Assembly (NCBI GenBank): GCA_037074705.1
Contig: CM073590.1
Location: 216,844,746-216,908,745 of the forward strand
Length of the DNA: 64,000 nucleotides
From: Zhengitettix transpicula
Lineage: Eukaryota > Arthropoda > Insecta > Orthoptera > Tetrigidae
Reading direction: 5' to 3'
The first letter of the stretch is position 1; every line of letters starts with the position of its first letter. A program made the translations under genes and the position numbers. This document shows, in pieces, positions 1-12,677 of the stretch. The notes below the pieces were generated by a model. It was not told where the DNA came from. It searched no databases and worked only from the letters and a program-made list of their open reading frames with translations.

Positions 1-3000
1 TTAAATAATGAATTTGTTTATGAAATTATAAATACAATCATAGTCATTGGAAAATCATGGCTTAGTCTCTGTGACGGCTCTTCTTTTACCTACGGCATGA
101 AGCTGTTTATTAGGTGAAAGGAGGAGAAATACAAATAGATTTTGATGCAGAGACTCACACGGACAAATTAATGTGTTGCAAATGTAGCTTCTTCGTTAGA
201 TTCCTGCATTACGCAATTATTGGAAAATGAGGAAACCGCAATAAGAACCCTGCATTACAAAACTGACTGACTCTTTGACAAAAAACCTAAATATAATTTT
301 ATGAAAGGAGTGACAAGTTGCAAAACACCTACGTACGAGCCCAAGTAATATCTCTGTGGAAAATTAAAGGGAACGTCATATTTATCTCGCTTCACTGATA
401 TGAAGATCCAGCAGAATGGGAAGCTCAGAGTTATTAAACTCTGAAGAGAGCGTAGGTGAGTGGTATTCATACATTTTGCTCAGGATCCTACTTGAGTATT
501 CATTACACTCAGGCTTTGAGGCTATTGTTTGTGTTTGAATGCACCGGTAAATTTGCTCAAATGCTCATAACTCGTTCATCATGTTCCATACATAGAACGT
601 GAGAACTTAAATAAGTAAATAATTAGCTTCGTACATTTATAATACGTTTCTGCACATTGCCTAAATTAATCGGAACTCTCACGATTCTGAAAAATGAAAA
701 CCTTATTTGGATTACCCGCGATAGCGTTATTTAATTATAGTTGAGTTACCGACGGAATTAATATTAGGGAAATATTTTCCCATATTTACATCTGTTTTGA
801 AGGAAAAAAAATTTACGATATATACTAAGATACTGATATTTTGCTTACGAAAATATTGCGTTGATAAATGAACGTAATTAATAGTTGGTAAAACAAAAAA
901 CTATTGAAAAAAATAAATAAATGTTATTCACAATCTTAATTTTTCAGTATACGTAAAGCATTTATAAAAAAGAAACTATTAAATTGTTCGTAAAATCCTT
1001 GAGAAAATCCTCACATTACAAATTACTAATGACTGTTAACTTATGTCTCATTATGCCATAAAATTAAAAAAGTTAGTTTAGAATAGAAATTAATTGTAAA
1101 ATGTAAAATTACAATAAAAGGTTACATCTGTCTAGGTGAATGGTTAAGAATTTTAAGAAAGTTTGAATTTGGTCTTTAATATAATTAATTAATACAATAT
1201 ATTTAATATAATTAACTAAGATAATAAATTAGTAGGTAACTACGTTACTTTTACTTTTCCTTGTATTGACTGACAGATAATAAATTGGGTCAAAGAGATT
1301 TCCTGGAGATAGTGAGATTAAAAATCTGCCGCAACAATTACATTCGAGACGCCATGTATGTTTGAAGAAGTTTGCATATAACTGGGACGGAAATATACAA
1401 CTATGGTAAAACATATACTAAATGAATAATTTAGGAATTTAACAAGTATTTTATACGTGAAACAATCGCAATTTGATGTGAGAATCCACTACTAGGGTGA
1501 TACTTTACCGCAGTACCCGGAAATAAACAATAATATATATATATATATACCTTGAAAATTTTTCTTACTTATATCTTAGGCGCCACGTGCATAGTAAAGA
1601 ATATCAAGCGCAGTAAAAATAAAGAAATAAATTTAATAGAATAAAAAATTAATATAGAAAATGATTAATACTTACAGCCATATTCGGCAGTTCACTATCA
1701 CTACGTTATTGCTTTAAATAACCACCGACTACTCAGGAAACAAAAGGAACAGCTCTCATCAAGATAAGCCGTGGTGGTTTTGGTTGCAAAAACTTGTGTC
1801 GCAACACCCGAAAATAAAACCTTAGCGCTTACCAGAGACTGGAACAGCGAAGACTGAACGACTCGTGACTTCCGGTACAGCAGTGTTCACTCTCAGAGCA
1901 CAGTTCATTAAAAACTTCTGATGTGTTGTGATAGGATATTTTAATCACGTGACACGACTCCCTTTTCGTTCCTTACACGGTCAGATTGTAGACGCGTGAC
2001 GAAATTCATTTCTGCCAATCACGTCGCCTCAGTGTACCTTATTGTCATTCTTTGATAGCTTTGGTCATTGCTCATACAGAGATCTTTGACCGAGCCCCAA
2101 AATTGCCATGCGGCTTCGGGATTTGCTCCTAATCAGAAGCGTTTCGTAAGGAGTTGTCCCTCGTTTCCAGTCTCTAGCAAGCACCTGGTCTAAACCTTTT
2201 GTTAAAATAAATATGTATATAATTATTTAATAACAATTTGGGAAAAAAACTAACTATAATAAAAACTAAAAAAAAACAGTTACATTAGTGTCGGACTAAA
2301 TGGAACATCTTTACAGTAAATATTAATGTGAAAAATATTTCGGCAGATACATTTTCTCATGATGTTAACAATTGAGACAAATAGAAATTAATTTTCGCAA
2401 GACTAACGTAATCAAATTCTAAAATATTTAATATAAATTTTCATATAAGAATGCAGAGTTTTTGTTTTTCGATAAAAACTCTAGTTTAGGAAGATACATA
2501 AACAACCGCTACTGTGTGGATAGACAGCAGGCCTCCAGCGAGAGGCTTGTTCCCAAATAAATGCAGAGGATTCATTTCAGCGATGCGGCCATAAAAAAGC
2601 ATCAGTGTGGGGTCTGGATAATACAGGACTCGGATAAACAAAAGTCGTCTCCTACTAAAGAGTCTGCATTTCCTGCATTGACCAACGAACGCGAAACCTT
2701 TACTTCCGCTATATGCAACTGTTCGTATCCAAGGATGTTTCGACGTTGATTCAGAAAAAAGTAGGGATTATTTATAATTCCTGGAATTATATTGCATACA
2801 GTTTCACAACACATACATTTTTTCCACAGATTATTGCGTCACCGGCAAACACGATTTGAATTTACGAATACGTGGAAAGTTAAAAATCGTAACTTGAAAG
2901 ATTAATGATATAACTGACAAAAATGTAGGATACGACATGAGAAAATTAGGGCCTTAGAAACCAGTCAAAACAGAGAAAGTGCAGGATAAAGGTTTTCTGA

Positions 3001-3005
3001 TCGTA
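1..3005. other. AT-rich stretch, no gene recognised
   Basis: If the cyclase gene continues leftwards, this stretch is intron. A (TA)n run sits at 1533-1549. Two somewhat GC-richer patches (about 1730-2180 and 2510-2760) contain short open frames on both strands, but none resembles a protein I know and no convincing pair of splice sites bounds them. No kinase-homology exon was found. Confidence 0.5.
1533..1549. repeat. Short (TA)n microsatellite
   Basis: About eight TA units. Confidence 0.9.
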
Positions 3006-3430
3006 TGCCGAGGCACCTCGGCCTGTTTTGAGAGGTGTATGTTCCGGGGTCGCAGACCTTGGGCATACGGTAAGAGTTGTCCGCTATTCCCATTGGAATA
3101 GTCGGCCAGCTGCCTCCTAAACTGATCGGGGCACGTAGAAGGGAATGCTGCGTCCCCACAGCAAACTCCTCTCCCGCTATCGGAAGGGCGTGGGATAAGT
3201 ACCCAATGCCCGACCTACCTGATGCAGGTTTTTCTACGGTTTGTCCTGCATTTCTTTTAGGCAAATGCCGGGTAGGATCCTTAAACCATAGCCCAAGGGA
3301 CCTAGTTACGCTTGGCTACCTTCCTCCACCCTTCCGCATCCCCCATTTCAAATCCCTTTCCTATGCTATAAGAAGGGAGTTGCCATTATGTGGATTACCC
3401 TATACATAGCCTGTCTACATCCAAAAAAAA
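3006..3430 (+). repeat. A-tailed interspersed retroposon family, copy 1
   Basis: The copy opens with the inverted pair gccgaggcacctcggc, continues through ggcatacggtaagagttgtc, attcccattggaatag, cctgatgcaggtttt and ggaagggcgtggga, and ends with the family 3' end (tagcctgtctacatcc) plus an A8 tail. Ten more copies or fragments lie in this window on both strands. The A-tail indicates retroposition. No RNA polymerase III A/B box is evident, unlike the tRNA SINEs nearby. A 110-codon plus-strand frame (3077-3409) runs through most of the copy. The family name is unknown to me. Confidence 0.85.
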
Positions 3431-3838
3431 TCGTGTAGTATTATATCGTTATTAGACTACAGTAGCGTTATCTGAATTTTATTTATTATTTTTTTGAGAT
3501 TGATTTTACATTATTATATTTTTAATATTAAACGGTAGTATAAATTAATTCAAAGCTACATTCAAAATAAATGTGTAATAATAATGTTGTTTAATTTTAT
3601 TTAGCACAATGATTATGATTGATAAGCACCACCGACTGACTAGATATTTCTACGTTAATATGGATGACACAATTCTAACTTTACCTCATTAATGCCGATT
3701 AAAATAATGGTCGTAGCCGAAAAAAAATAAAGATACTTTAGTATGTCTCGGAAATATACTTAAATGATTTATGTCAATGGTTCTTGCGCACACGATTTGA
3801 CTTACAAGACTTATTAGTCTATATGTTTGTCATCTTTT

Positions 3839-4081
3839 GCTATCGGAAGGGGGTGGGACAAGTACCAAATGCCCCACCTACCTGATGCAGGTTTTTCTAG
3901 GGTTTTCCCTGCATTACTTTTAGGCGAATGCCGGGTAGGATCCTTAAAATATAGCCCTAGTTAACCCTTGGCTATCTTTCTCTACCCTTCCGCATCCCCT
4001 CTTTCAAATCCCTTCCTATGCTATTAAAGGGGAGTTGCCCAACGTGGATTACCCTCATGTAGCCTGTTGCCCTAAAAAAAA
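3839..4081 (+). repeat. A-tailed retroposon family, copy 2 (3' half only)
   Basis: The copy starts at the ctatcggaagg motif, so it lacks the 5' half, and runs to agcctgttgcccta plus an A8 tail. It is in the same orientation as copy 1, 408 bp downstream. The 5' truncation is typical of reverse-transcribed insertions. Confidence 0.85.
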
Positions 4082-6215
4082 TTAATATTATTATTTTTCT
4101 GTCGTGGACTCGCAGCGTTATGTTGGTTGAAAACTCTCGCTGATAGCTAGCTGATTCAAATCTTCTGGCTTTTAGGTAACTCCTAAATAATAATTCATTC
4201 TCACTGCTAGAGCTGCAAGGAAACTCGTCCAGCCGTTGCTCTGTGCAGCACTTCTAAACCGTTTTTTTCCCTTTACAAGATAGTCCAAAACTTCCCACAC
4301 CATTAATCTTCGTTCTCGGAATATGTATGGAGGTCATCTGCTTTTCGGCGCATAATGTCCCTGTCGATCAGGCTTTTCTTTTAGCAGTATCTGATCTGAC
4401 GTGTCCAAACTGCAAATGCAGCCCTTGCATTGGTATATGAATGATATGTGGATAACGTTTTTTAGGTTCGGAAATGTTTTCCAGTAGTGCTTTTCAAATT
4501 GGAGCCGATTTGTCCTAGACGCTCTTCCTTGCGCCGACGAATCAAATTCGTATGACGTTGTCACACATTATTGTATTCGTTTGGTGTCAAGCCGAAACGG
4601 TTTCTATTTGAAACAGACTATAAATTCATTTTCTGAAACTTCAGTAAATTTTTTATAATAGAATATCTTGATTTTTGAAGTGCTTTTGTAATAAAATTTA
4701 TATGCCAGCCAATAAAATATTTAGTTTAATAGCTGTCAAAATTGATAGAGTTGTGACAATACACGGTAACGATAATATTTAATTATGATTTATTTACTGT
4801 ATGGGCTAGGATGTCTGTTTTCTTTAATATTCAGTTATCTATCATTTTAGTATTAGAGTCACAGGCCAGACATTAAATTTATGTATCATGTTCATAGCAG
4901 TATGTGTTACAAGGAAACCTATTTTACTGTCCAATAATTACAATGCGTTTAGAAACTATATATTTTCACATTTTTGTTTCTATTATGTGTTTTCTAGATT
5001 TTATTGGAAAAGGATAATTTATTTATCTTTTATGTGAAAGCGTTATACAGTTAAGGTAAAATGGAGCTTTAGAATTTTATTCTAGGAGTGTAATTTATAT
5101 TTTTTATTGTAAATTGTTTTCTTCATTATTATAATGGTCAAAACTTCAGATACACAATACACATATTAGTTTAGTATATTAAAATATTTTATAATTCTTC
5201 ATTTAACGCTAAATTTCAACTTATTGGGGGTAGATAGATGTATTCAGAGAACAAGACACGTAAAATAATTATCCTCACTCAGTGCTTTTATTGTCAACTG
5301 CATGACGTCATCGGATCAATCGCCATCAATATATTTATTCAGGGTTATTGAGAAAACCTCGGATCTTCGTAGAGTTTGGAGACCATTCCTGTACTCAGTG
5401 CAAATTTGGGTTCTTTATGTTCACTATTGATACTTGATTCAATGGTTGAATTTTAGTACTGTAATAAAGGAGTACAATACCTTCAGTGATGTGGGATCAT
5501 CATCACAAATAACACCCATATACTCGACGTATCGAAAACCACTTTGACGTGATTGGTTTCAGATGGACGTGATCTCGCCACATTTATTGACCAAGTGACT
5601 CTGACACTCTATGTTCCTAATTTTATTTTCAGTATAAACAGAACGATAGAATGTCTTGTTTTATTAAATTTAAAGATTAAAAATACCGTATTAAAAATTG
5701 GTAATGAATAATTGTTTATAAATGATTAAATAATTGATTAATAAATAAATTAATTCAATACTTGACGTTAAAGAAATAAATATTGAGCCATAAATAAAAG
5801 AAAACATGTTTTAATATAACTACAGACTTTAACATACGTTTTGGATTGAGCCGAAAAATATTTTAATTTAAAATATTTTAGGAGATGATCGTTTGCTTTT
5901 CAACGTTGATTCAATTTTATTTAGTTTCCCCTTTGAAAATGATTATATTTCAATTCCACCATCAAAGAATAACAAAGACTGAAAAATACTGATATGAGTA
6001 TGATCTCCTCAGTCAATAACAAATGTCGGAGCTTCGAATATGTAACGGAATGGAAACATTATTCAATTGTAAGATAAAACAAAGACCGCATTTTGTTAAG
6101 ATGAAAGAAGAACCAAATCTAGTTTATCAAGAGGCCATAAATTCTAAGTTATGCTCTATACATTACGGAAATGGAAAATAAATATATAGTGCGTAAGGGT
6201 AATTGTTAATTTCCA

Positions 6216-6219
<4 letters not shown>
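4082..6219. other. AT-rich stretch, no gene recognised
   Basis: A moderately GC-rich patch at about 4090-4560 has a 76-codon minus frame without recognisable motifs. The rest is AT-rich. Nothing here matches the missing cyclase exons. Confidence 0.45.

Positions 6220-6255
<36 letters not shown>
6220..6255. repeat. (TA)n microsatellite
   Basis: Uninterrupted TA dinucleotide run of about 18 units, in presumed intron. Confidence 0.95.
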
Positions 6256-6260
<5 letters not shown>

Positions 6261-6577
6261 TACTAAATCATAGGACAAGGACGGAACGTCAGTATGTTTA
6301 ATTATTTGATGATAAACAATTTTCTGACCCAAGACCGCTTTTTATAATATTGTAACTGTAATATATATCAACACAATTAATTTTTATATAAATACGTTAA
6401 GTACGACATAATTTAAGCCGTTTTGCTGCTACGATGGGTATGTGTTATTTTTTGTTTTTCGGTATTCTAGTTTCAAACGAAATAAATGTACACGTCATTC
6501 TTTCGACATATATCCAAAATTTCTAATTTTTTACTGCATTAGTTTTATAAAGAGAGTGTCTTTCGCCTTTCTCCTTT

Positions 6578-6581
<4 letters not shown>

Positions 6582-6669
<88 letters not shown>
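6582..6669. repeat. Compound (TC)n(AT)n microsatellite
   Basis: About 21 TC units run straight into about 22 AT units. It lies roughly 120 nt beyond the exon G donor in transcript orientation. A frame of 78 codons across it is only translation of the repeat. Confidence 0.97.
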
Positions 6670-6675
<6 letters not shown>

Positions 6676-6788
6676 TAGTTTCAGGTTTATTATTTAATTT
6701 GCCAATATTATTATAGAATATATGTTTCCAGAGAATATTAAATATTTTATTTATTGTATATATGAGCAGACGTAGAAAATATACTCAC

Positions 6789-6860
6789 TTTATAAAACGC
6801 AGTCGTGACGAAAACCTGTCTATTAGTTTCGCCGATGCTCATGGCGTCTTCTGAGATAGT
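6789..6860 (-). CDS. Gyc32E: Receptor guanylate cyclase, exon G (kinase-homology domain)
   Basis: This 72-nt exon gives 24 codons, TISEDAMSIGETNRQVFVTT then AFYK. The QVFVTTAFYK strand fits the position where the family has a variable serine-rich linker followed by Q-x-F-x-x-x-G/A-x-Y/F-K, just before the V-A-I-K-K region of the pseudokinase. The acceptor is gttctag|act and the donor is tataaa|gtgagt, phase 0 on both sides. It is the last exon I can find. The remaining pseudokinase, coiled-coil and cyclase catalytic exons should lie to the left of position 1; I found no match to them between 1 and 6788. Confidence 0.9.
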
Positions 6861-6935
6861 CTAGAACATAAAAATTTCAAAATGATTATGCAGCTTACTT
6901 TATTTTCTGAGAGGCATGTCAAGGTGTTTGCTTAC
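6861..6935 (-). other. 75-nt intron between exons F and G
   Basis: The intron begins gtaagc and ends ttctag on the minus strand and is phase 0. It is far shorter than the other introns of the gene, which run from about 3.2 to 16.3 kb. Confidence 0.85.
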
Positions 6936-7062
6936 CACTTGGCTGCCCCTCTTGGCCAGACTGTAGAGACTTCCCCTGGCCCTCCCTTGAGGCATCACTA
7001 GAAGGTCAGACCACTGAACTCGCCAAGTCATGGACGCAATTGCCGCCTCCAGTTTGTACCTT
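6936..7062 (-). CDS. Gyc32E: Receptor guanylate cyclase, exon F (start of kinase-homology domain)
   Basis: The exon completes an Arg and encodes 42 codons: RYKLEAAIASMTWRVQWSDL then LVMPQGRARGSLYSLAKRGS and QV. The basic patch followed by an LEAxIASMTWxVxW motif is the typical intracellular junction in receptor guanylate cyclases, where the pseudokinase (kinase-homology) domain begins; it regulates the downstream cyclase domain. The Ser/Arg-rich part (RARGSLYSLAKRGSQ) could carry regulatory phosphosites, which is inference. The acceptor is tattgcag|aagg and the donor is caagtg|gtaagc, phase 0. Only 75 nt separate it from the next exon. Confidence 0.95.
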
Positions 7063-10000
7063 CTGCAATAAATATGAATTTTTAGGATAATTACTGAAAA
7101 ATAATTACAAAAAATTAATATTGATAATATTAAAAATGTGTTGACATGCATCTAAACTACTTCACCTATATTTTAAGCTAGCATATTTAGTTTTGAAATG
7201 AATAGCCAAATATTTAGCGCATCAAATTATTGCAATATGATAATCTGTTTCAATGACAGGTCAAGAAAAATAACGCTTTTAAAATCTTTTAATTAATGCA
7301 CGCATATTTTTTTAATATAGTAATTTAAAGCATTCTCTCCTATTTCGGGATTCTAAATCAGGATACCACTACGCCAGTACAGTTTATTTAGAAAGAATAA
7401 TTATATTATATATTAATTATATTAGACTAGATTTTATCACTATTCTCACCGAAAGAACTAACACTCATAAATGTAGTGGACTTTATTTTTCAGGTATCCA
7501 TACTTTTTTCCTTATAAATAATCAAAATGGGGTTAACAGTAATAGAATATGAGGTAAAACAAAACTTCGGACTCCTTCGACAAACATCGGTCAGTATCGG
7601 CTAACACGTTAAATGCCAGGGTATGTGCGTTATATTCTGTACAAATAATCAATTCCAGCTACAACTAACAAAATACCTTGCCTGGTAACTCAATTTCACA
7701 GTAGTTTAGATGATAGGTATTTATAATATAATGTGACTGAGAGAATTAAATTAATTTATTTAAAAATTAGCCGTTGAATACCAATCAGAATCGCTTCTTT
7801 ACTCAACCGTAGTAATGTTTTATGTTTTATTTATTTCATGAAACAACGTAACGGATGACCAGTATTCGGATAGTAGTAACACTAATAACAACGACTGACA
7901 GATTAAATCTGTTAGCTACGAAGGAATGTTTATAACAATGTATCTACAAACAATATTATCACCCTATTTAATTGGTGAAGGAAGAACTGCTTTACATTAT
8001 AAAATGTTACTGTATAACCTTTGCGAAAGACGTTTGAGAAGAATAACAAATACGATTACTGATAAGTGGTGCGAAAACTCATCTGAAAAGAGTTTAATAA
8101 AATGTAAGATTATTTTTATTTTGAAAATTTTTGAAAAACTAAAAATCCTGTTGGTCTTTAGATATAAGTTTTAATTGTGTAGATTTAGATGGAATACTTT
8201 CACTCTTGGGTTTGCAATGACTGATAGTTACAATTGGAAGCTGGATTTGTAAACCAAAAACTCAGAGGAGAAATAAATGACAGAATTATAAGACGGGATT
8301 ATGAGAATATGATAATATCTGAATTCATAAATTAAGAGAAAATGAGTAAAGAAAAAACCTACATTTAGAGAACTACGGAAAATTTTTGTACCACGTATCA
8401 CATAGCGTACTTAGTACATAGTTCGGCTCTGATCAGAATACTAATTTTCCCTCTAAAATAATTGTAAAACATTCGGTTTATGGTGATAGAGAAAAATTTG
8501 TGTACGGATGAGCGGAATGTTAGGGGACAGTGGGTTTTAGACGTAATGATTTTGTGAATTGTTTTTTGATAAACAACAAGAAACTCCAAACGTCGTAAAT
8601 CGTTTAAATTGTCTTTCCCTTTATAATTTTGAATCCTGTTACTGTTGCCAGGCAATAGAATATTATTGTTCAACTAAAACGGTTTTGACTAAGATATCCA
8701 TTAAACGATGTACAATTGCTGCATTCAGGTTTCATTTGGCAACTCTACCTTGAGTTAGCTGAAAGTAGCTCTAAGAGGAAACTGATCCCGTCTCCAATTA
8801 AGTCTGAACTGATTATCCGTTATTACTTCAGTGAGACACTCTCCAGAGTCAAAAGCCCTTAGAGGATTCCAAACATTTGTTTGACATTACTAATGACACG
8901 TACCCTCCAAGGCTTCGTCTTTGCATTTCATCGACCTGTAACGTATTATGTTCCAGACTTACGCATATTATTTGTAAATTTCTGTGTATCAAAGGTGATA
9001 CAGTAACTTAAAATGAGTATGCAACCCGCATAAAGTGCTATTCTCACATTTAACTGTTTTAAAATAAATTCGTCTTATACAGAAGGTGAAGCATTTTAAT
9101 TGAAACGCAGAAAAATTACACCGATAAACAGTTATTAACATCACTATAACACTATCAAATATAATTTAAACAATGTAAGTCCACAAGAATTTGGTATATT
9201 AGAATTATTTTCTTAATATTTTATTATAGTACAAACAAGAGAGGTAAACAAATTACCTTGCTCGAATCTCATGCAATTTATTCGAATTTGCAGAGTGCTG
9301 ACATGACCTTTTCGCGACTATAAAGTCTGTTATTCTACGGACCTCGGTCAGGTTTGGGAGGTGGATGTTGCGGGGTCGCATCCTTGGGCATATGGTAAGA
9401 GTTGACTGCTATTTCAATTGGAATAGTCGGCCAGGTGCCTCCTAAACTGATCCACGCAAGGAGAAGGGAATTCTGCCACCCGAAAGCAATCCTCCCATCG
9501 AAAGGACGTAGGAACGTACCAAATACCTGACCTACATGATGAAAGTTTTTCTAGTTTTCCCAGAATCACTTTTAGGCGAATTGCTGGGTAGGATCCTTAA
9601 AACAACAGCTCGGGGGCCCTCGTTAATCCTTGGGTAACTTGTTCTACCTTTCCGTATTCACCCTTTCAGTCCTTTTCCTATGCGATAGAGGGGAGTGGCC
9701 ATTATGTGGATTACCCTATATATAGCCTGTCTTCACCATCTTCTTCTTCTCAATAGAACCCAATTTATACTAAGCGGCCATAATATTATACAAAAAGACA
9801 AAAGAAAATTATTATTAATTAGATCAGCTATTGAAATATATTAATATCTCGTTTCTGGGGAACACTGACGTTTCGGAAGGCGGAACGAAAACTACTCAAT
9901 TATTATTGTATAACTGTTTGTCAGAATAATAATAGAATGGATTCGAAGAGAAATTGGGTGTCTAAAATTTACAGTAAACAAATTCTTCGACCCACATAAA

Positions 10001-10222
10001 CTGTCTCTATTGGCTTCAAACTTTTTAAACAAATTTCTACCAAAATGTTAGTTGATGTAAATATTAAAATTCAAATGTTACCGTTTTAGGCGCAATAATA
10101 AGAATCGGAAAATAAATACTGCGATGTATTTACACGGAACACTAAATATGAGTCTTCGGCGAATTTATTAAACAAACGTTTTCATGTACCAGGATGATCG
10201 GGATGATTTTAAAACTACTTAC
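7063..10222 (-). other. Intron E/F (about 3.2 kb)
   Basis: The intron runs from gtaagt to ttgcag. Apart from one retroposon copy (9338-9738) it is AT-rich sequence without recognisable genes or elements. Confidence 0.85.
9338..9738 (+). repeat. A-tailed retroposon family, copy 3
   Basis: A diverged copy with gggcatatggtaagagttg, caattggaatagtcggccag and tggattaccctatatatag. It lacks the first ~90 bp seen in copies 4 and 8, and its tail has decayed into a TTC-rich sequence. Confidence 0.85.
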
Positions 10223-10304
10223 CGATATATAACCACGGATGCAACTGCAAGAACAACCAGCGCAGAGCTGAGGATTATGCTCAAAACTGCATAATCAGGC
10301 AAAG
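10223..10304 (-). CDS. Gyc32E: Receptor guanylate cyclase, exon E (transmembrane helix)
   Basis: This short exon encodes LPDYAVLSIILSSALVVLAV then ASVVIY. Apart from the first four residues it is uninterrupted hydrophobic sequence of about 22 residues, a single-pass transmembrane segment, and it is followed directly by Arg-Arg-Tyr-Lys from the next exon as the cytoplasmic stop-transfer. The acceptor is tttcag|ctttg and the donor is atatcg|gtaagt, phase 2. It was missed by ORF length cut-offs because it has only 26 full codons. Its place between the hinge exon and the kinase-homology exons is exactly what the family architecture requires. Confidence 0.93.
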
Positions 10305-11419
10305 CTGAAACATTTAAAGATAAAATTTTATTACAACATAATCTGGGTACAATAATAATTGTAGCTGTAGTTTATGGACCCAAAAAGTAATTTAAATTTT
10401 GTTGTTCTGGTAATACATTGGTGGAAAGATTATTCGAAGCGTAAGGATGAGACTAGAAAGAAAGAAATTCTGCAAAGGAGACGAAAATAAACAGAATGTA
10501 AAAAATCGTGAATAAGAATAGTACCAAGTGTTACAGACAAGAGAAAAATCGTAATGTTTTTAAAAAAGATTCTCAACACCAAAAACACCATATTTTATAA
10601 GTACACAGTTTTTTGTTTCTACAACGGTTTTTTAATTTGGTGGTAGTCTAAGTGGTATCTGCTTTATAATTTGTGGAACAAAATATTCCTCATCAAAATG
10701 CAATATGAATTCTTGGCTTGTTGGAATAATATACTGTAACAACAGAATGTTCAAACTAGCTTCATTGTTTCAGTGTAGAAGAGACACATTCTCTGTCCTG
10801 TAAATAAACAGAGTCTGTTAACAACCACTATTTACGTTTCTCCGACTATAATACGGATGTTTTATTATTAATAAATAACGTACAAAAACAACAGAGTTTG
10901 TTATTTTATTAGCCATAACACAACTACGTCTCTGAACAAAATTTTTCGCTAGCTGAATGAAAGAATTTTTTTTATGTTGTTTGATGACGTTTTCTCAGTC
11001 TGGTTATTAATTTTTATAGTCTGTATATGACTGACTAATTAATTAAATGATTATTTAAATTGTATAAAACTCCCGTAAAATATTATACATAAATTTTGTA
11101 AGACTGTTGAAAAATTTTCTATAATGCATTTAAGCACATTTAGGTACGTTTTGCATAAGATAGTCCCAGATAACTATTTCACTTCTTCAGAAGAAAATAA
11201 TTCTACAGGAAATAAGTTTTAATTGCGTAGAACAATTAAATCCCCCACGTGCTAAAATGAAATAAAATGAATGTATTTTCTATTCATTTTTTCTTGATAT
11301 TATCTTTTGTACATCAATGTTCTGTTTAGTAATTGTATACAGTATACAGTTTCAGTTTCAGAAATTCATTCATCGCACCTGATAAAAATTTAAATTCGCC
11401 CATGAAATTGAAAGGCCAG

Positions 11420-11830
11420 ACAAGGTAAAGTAGGTGACGATGTTCCCGTAACAGCATCTCTAGTCCGTCTTACTCAGGGCAAAGAAAGAATCGCAGGCAA
11501 TTAGAATTACATTAGCTGGAGCCTATCTGTAGTGACTGCGCCGGGTTCTTTCCCTCCACAAGACATTGACTTGCAAATGAGAAGTGCTCCCGTCGCGGCC
11601 TTATCAATGAGGGAGGTCTGACTAGGGCGCGTCAGCCAGACCTCCGCAGATACGGAAAGGCATTAGCCCTAACTAGTTGCATAACTAAACACCAGCCAAG
11701 TACTGCGACCATGTTCCGCAAGGGAAAACATTATCTTCCTCGAGCCCATAACGCGAGATAATCGTGCGTTTCCTTAAAGCAGCTCACTTATCTTAAACCC
11801 ACTTCTATGAGCAAAAAGAGTGAGTTTCAT
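11420..11830. other. GC-richer intronic block with a hairpin
   Basis: This block is clearly less AT-rich than the flanking intron. It includes a hairpin at 11612-11645: the 9-base arms ggaggtctg and cagacctcc are perfect complements around a 16-nt loop, and an alternative pairing extends the stem with ctgac/gtcag. No open frame or splice sites bound it. It could be a conserved regulatory element or an old repeat; I cannot tell which. Confidence 0.3.
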
Positions 11831-12142
11831 GTATAAAGGGATGACAAATTTAATAAAATATATTTTAATCGCAATGGGCTGAATTATTATATTTCGCTCT
11901 ACGCGGTCTTTCCTCTAAAAATACGAAATTTTTAATATTAAACTATATTGATTTCCAAGGAATTAAGACGAGAAACGTGACTCGACCTCAGAGATTCTGT
12001 GCATGAAATATTTTAAGCGTAACTAAATTGAATAAAAAAATATTTCAATTATTTTGAATACTCCCTCTCATGAAATGAATTTTCTGATTAAATATGACAA
12101 AATATGAAATGTTTTTTTATATTTTAAGTAGTCTCATCACTC

Positions 12143-12677
12143 AAGAAAGCCTGCAAGCCTGTTCTCTCGCAGGTGAACCTTCCCAGCCATCTCTGCAGAA
12201 GGCTACCATCAGGGATGCCTTCTCCTCTCTCTGGTTTTCTGAAATAATGTTCCCATAAGCCGCTGCACCTCGGCCATGTTTTGAGAGGTGTATGTTGCGT
12301 AGTCACAGACATTTGGCATACAGTAAGAGTTGTCCAATGTTCCCATTGGAACAGTCGGCTAGATGCTTCCTAAACTGGTCGAGGCACACAGAAGGGAATG
12401 CTGCGTACCCACAGAAAACCCGTCTCCCGCCATCGGAAGGGCGTGGGACAAGTACCTACTGCCCGACCTACCTGATGCAGCTTTTCTAGGGTTCGTCCTG
12501 CATCTCTTTTAAGAAAATTCGAGGTAGAATCCTTAATTATAGCCTGGGGCCCTAGTTAACCTTTAGCTGCCTTCGTATACCGTTCCGCATCCTCCTTTAA
12601 AATCCCGTCGTATGCTATTAAAGGGGATTTTCCACTATGTAGACTACCCTCATGTAGCCTGTTACTTTAAAAAAAAT
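12143..12677 (+). repeat. A-tailed retroposon family, copy 4 (near full length)
   Basis: This copy carries the extra 5' part (agaaagcctg, ttctctcgcaggtgaacc, then a CT-rich stretch) also present in copy 8, giving about 535 bp from 5' end to A-tail. Internal landmarks are in the same order as copy 1. It defines the likely full-length 5' end of the family together with copy 8. Confidence 0.85.

Noticed and set aside
6442..6678. 78-codon frame ending in Leu-Ser and Ile-Tyr repeats
   Set aside because: It is the translation of a (TC)n(AT)n microsatellite.
1..6788. Search for the remaining kinase-homology and cyclase exons
   Set aside because: No open, correctly phased segment with recognisable pseudokinase motifs was found on the minus strand; they are presumed to lie outside the window.
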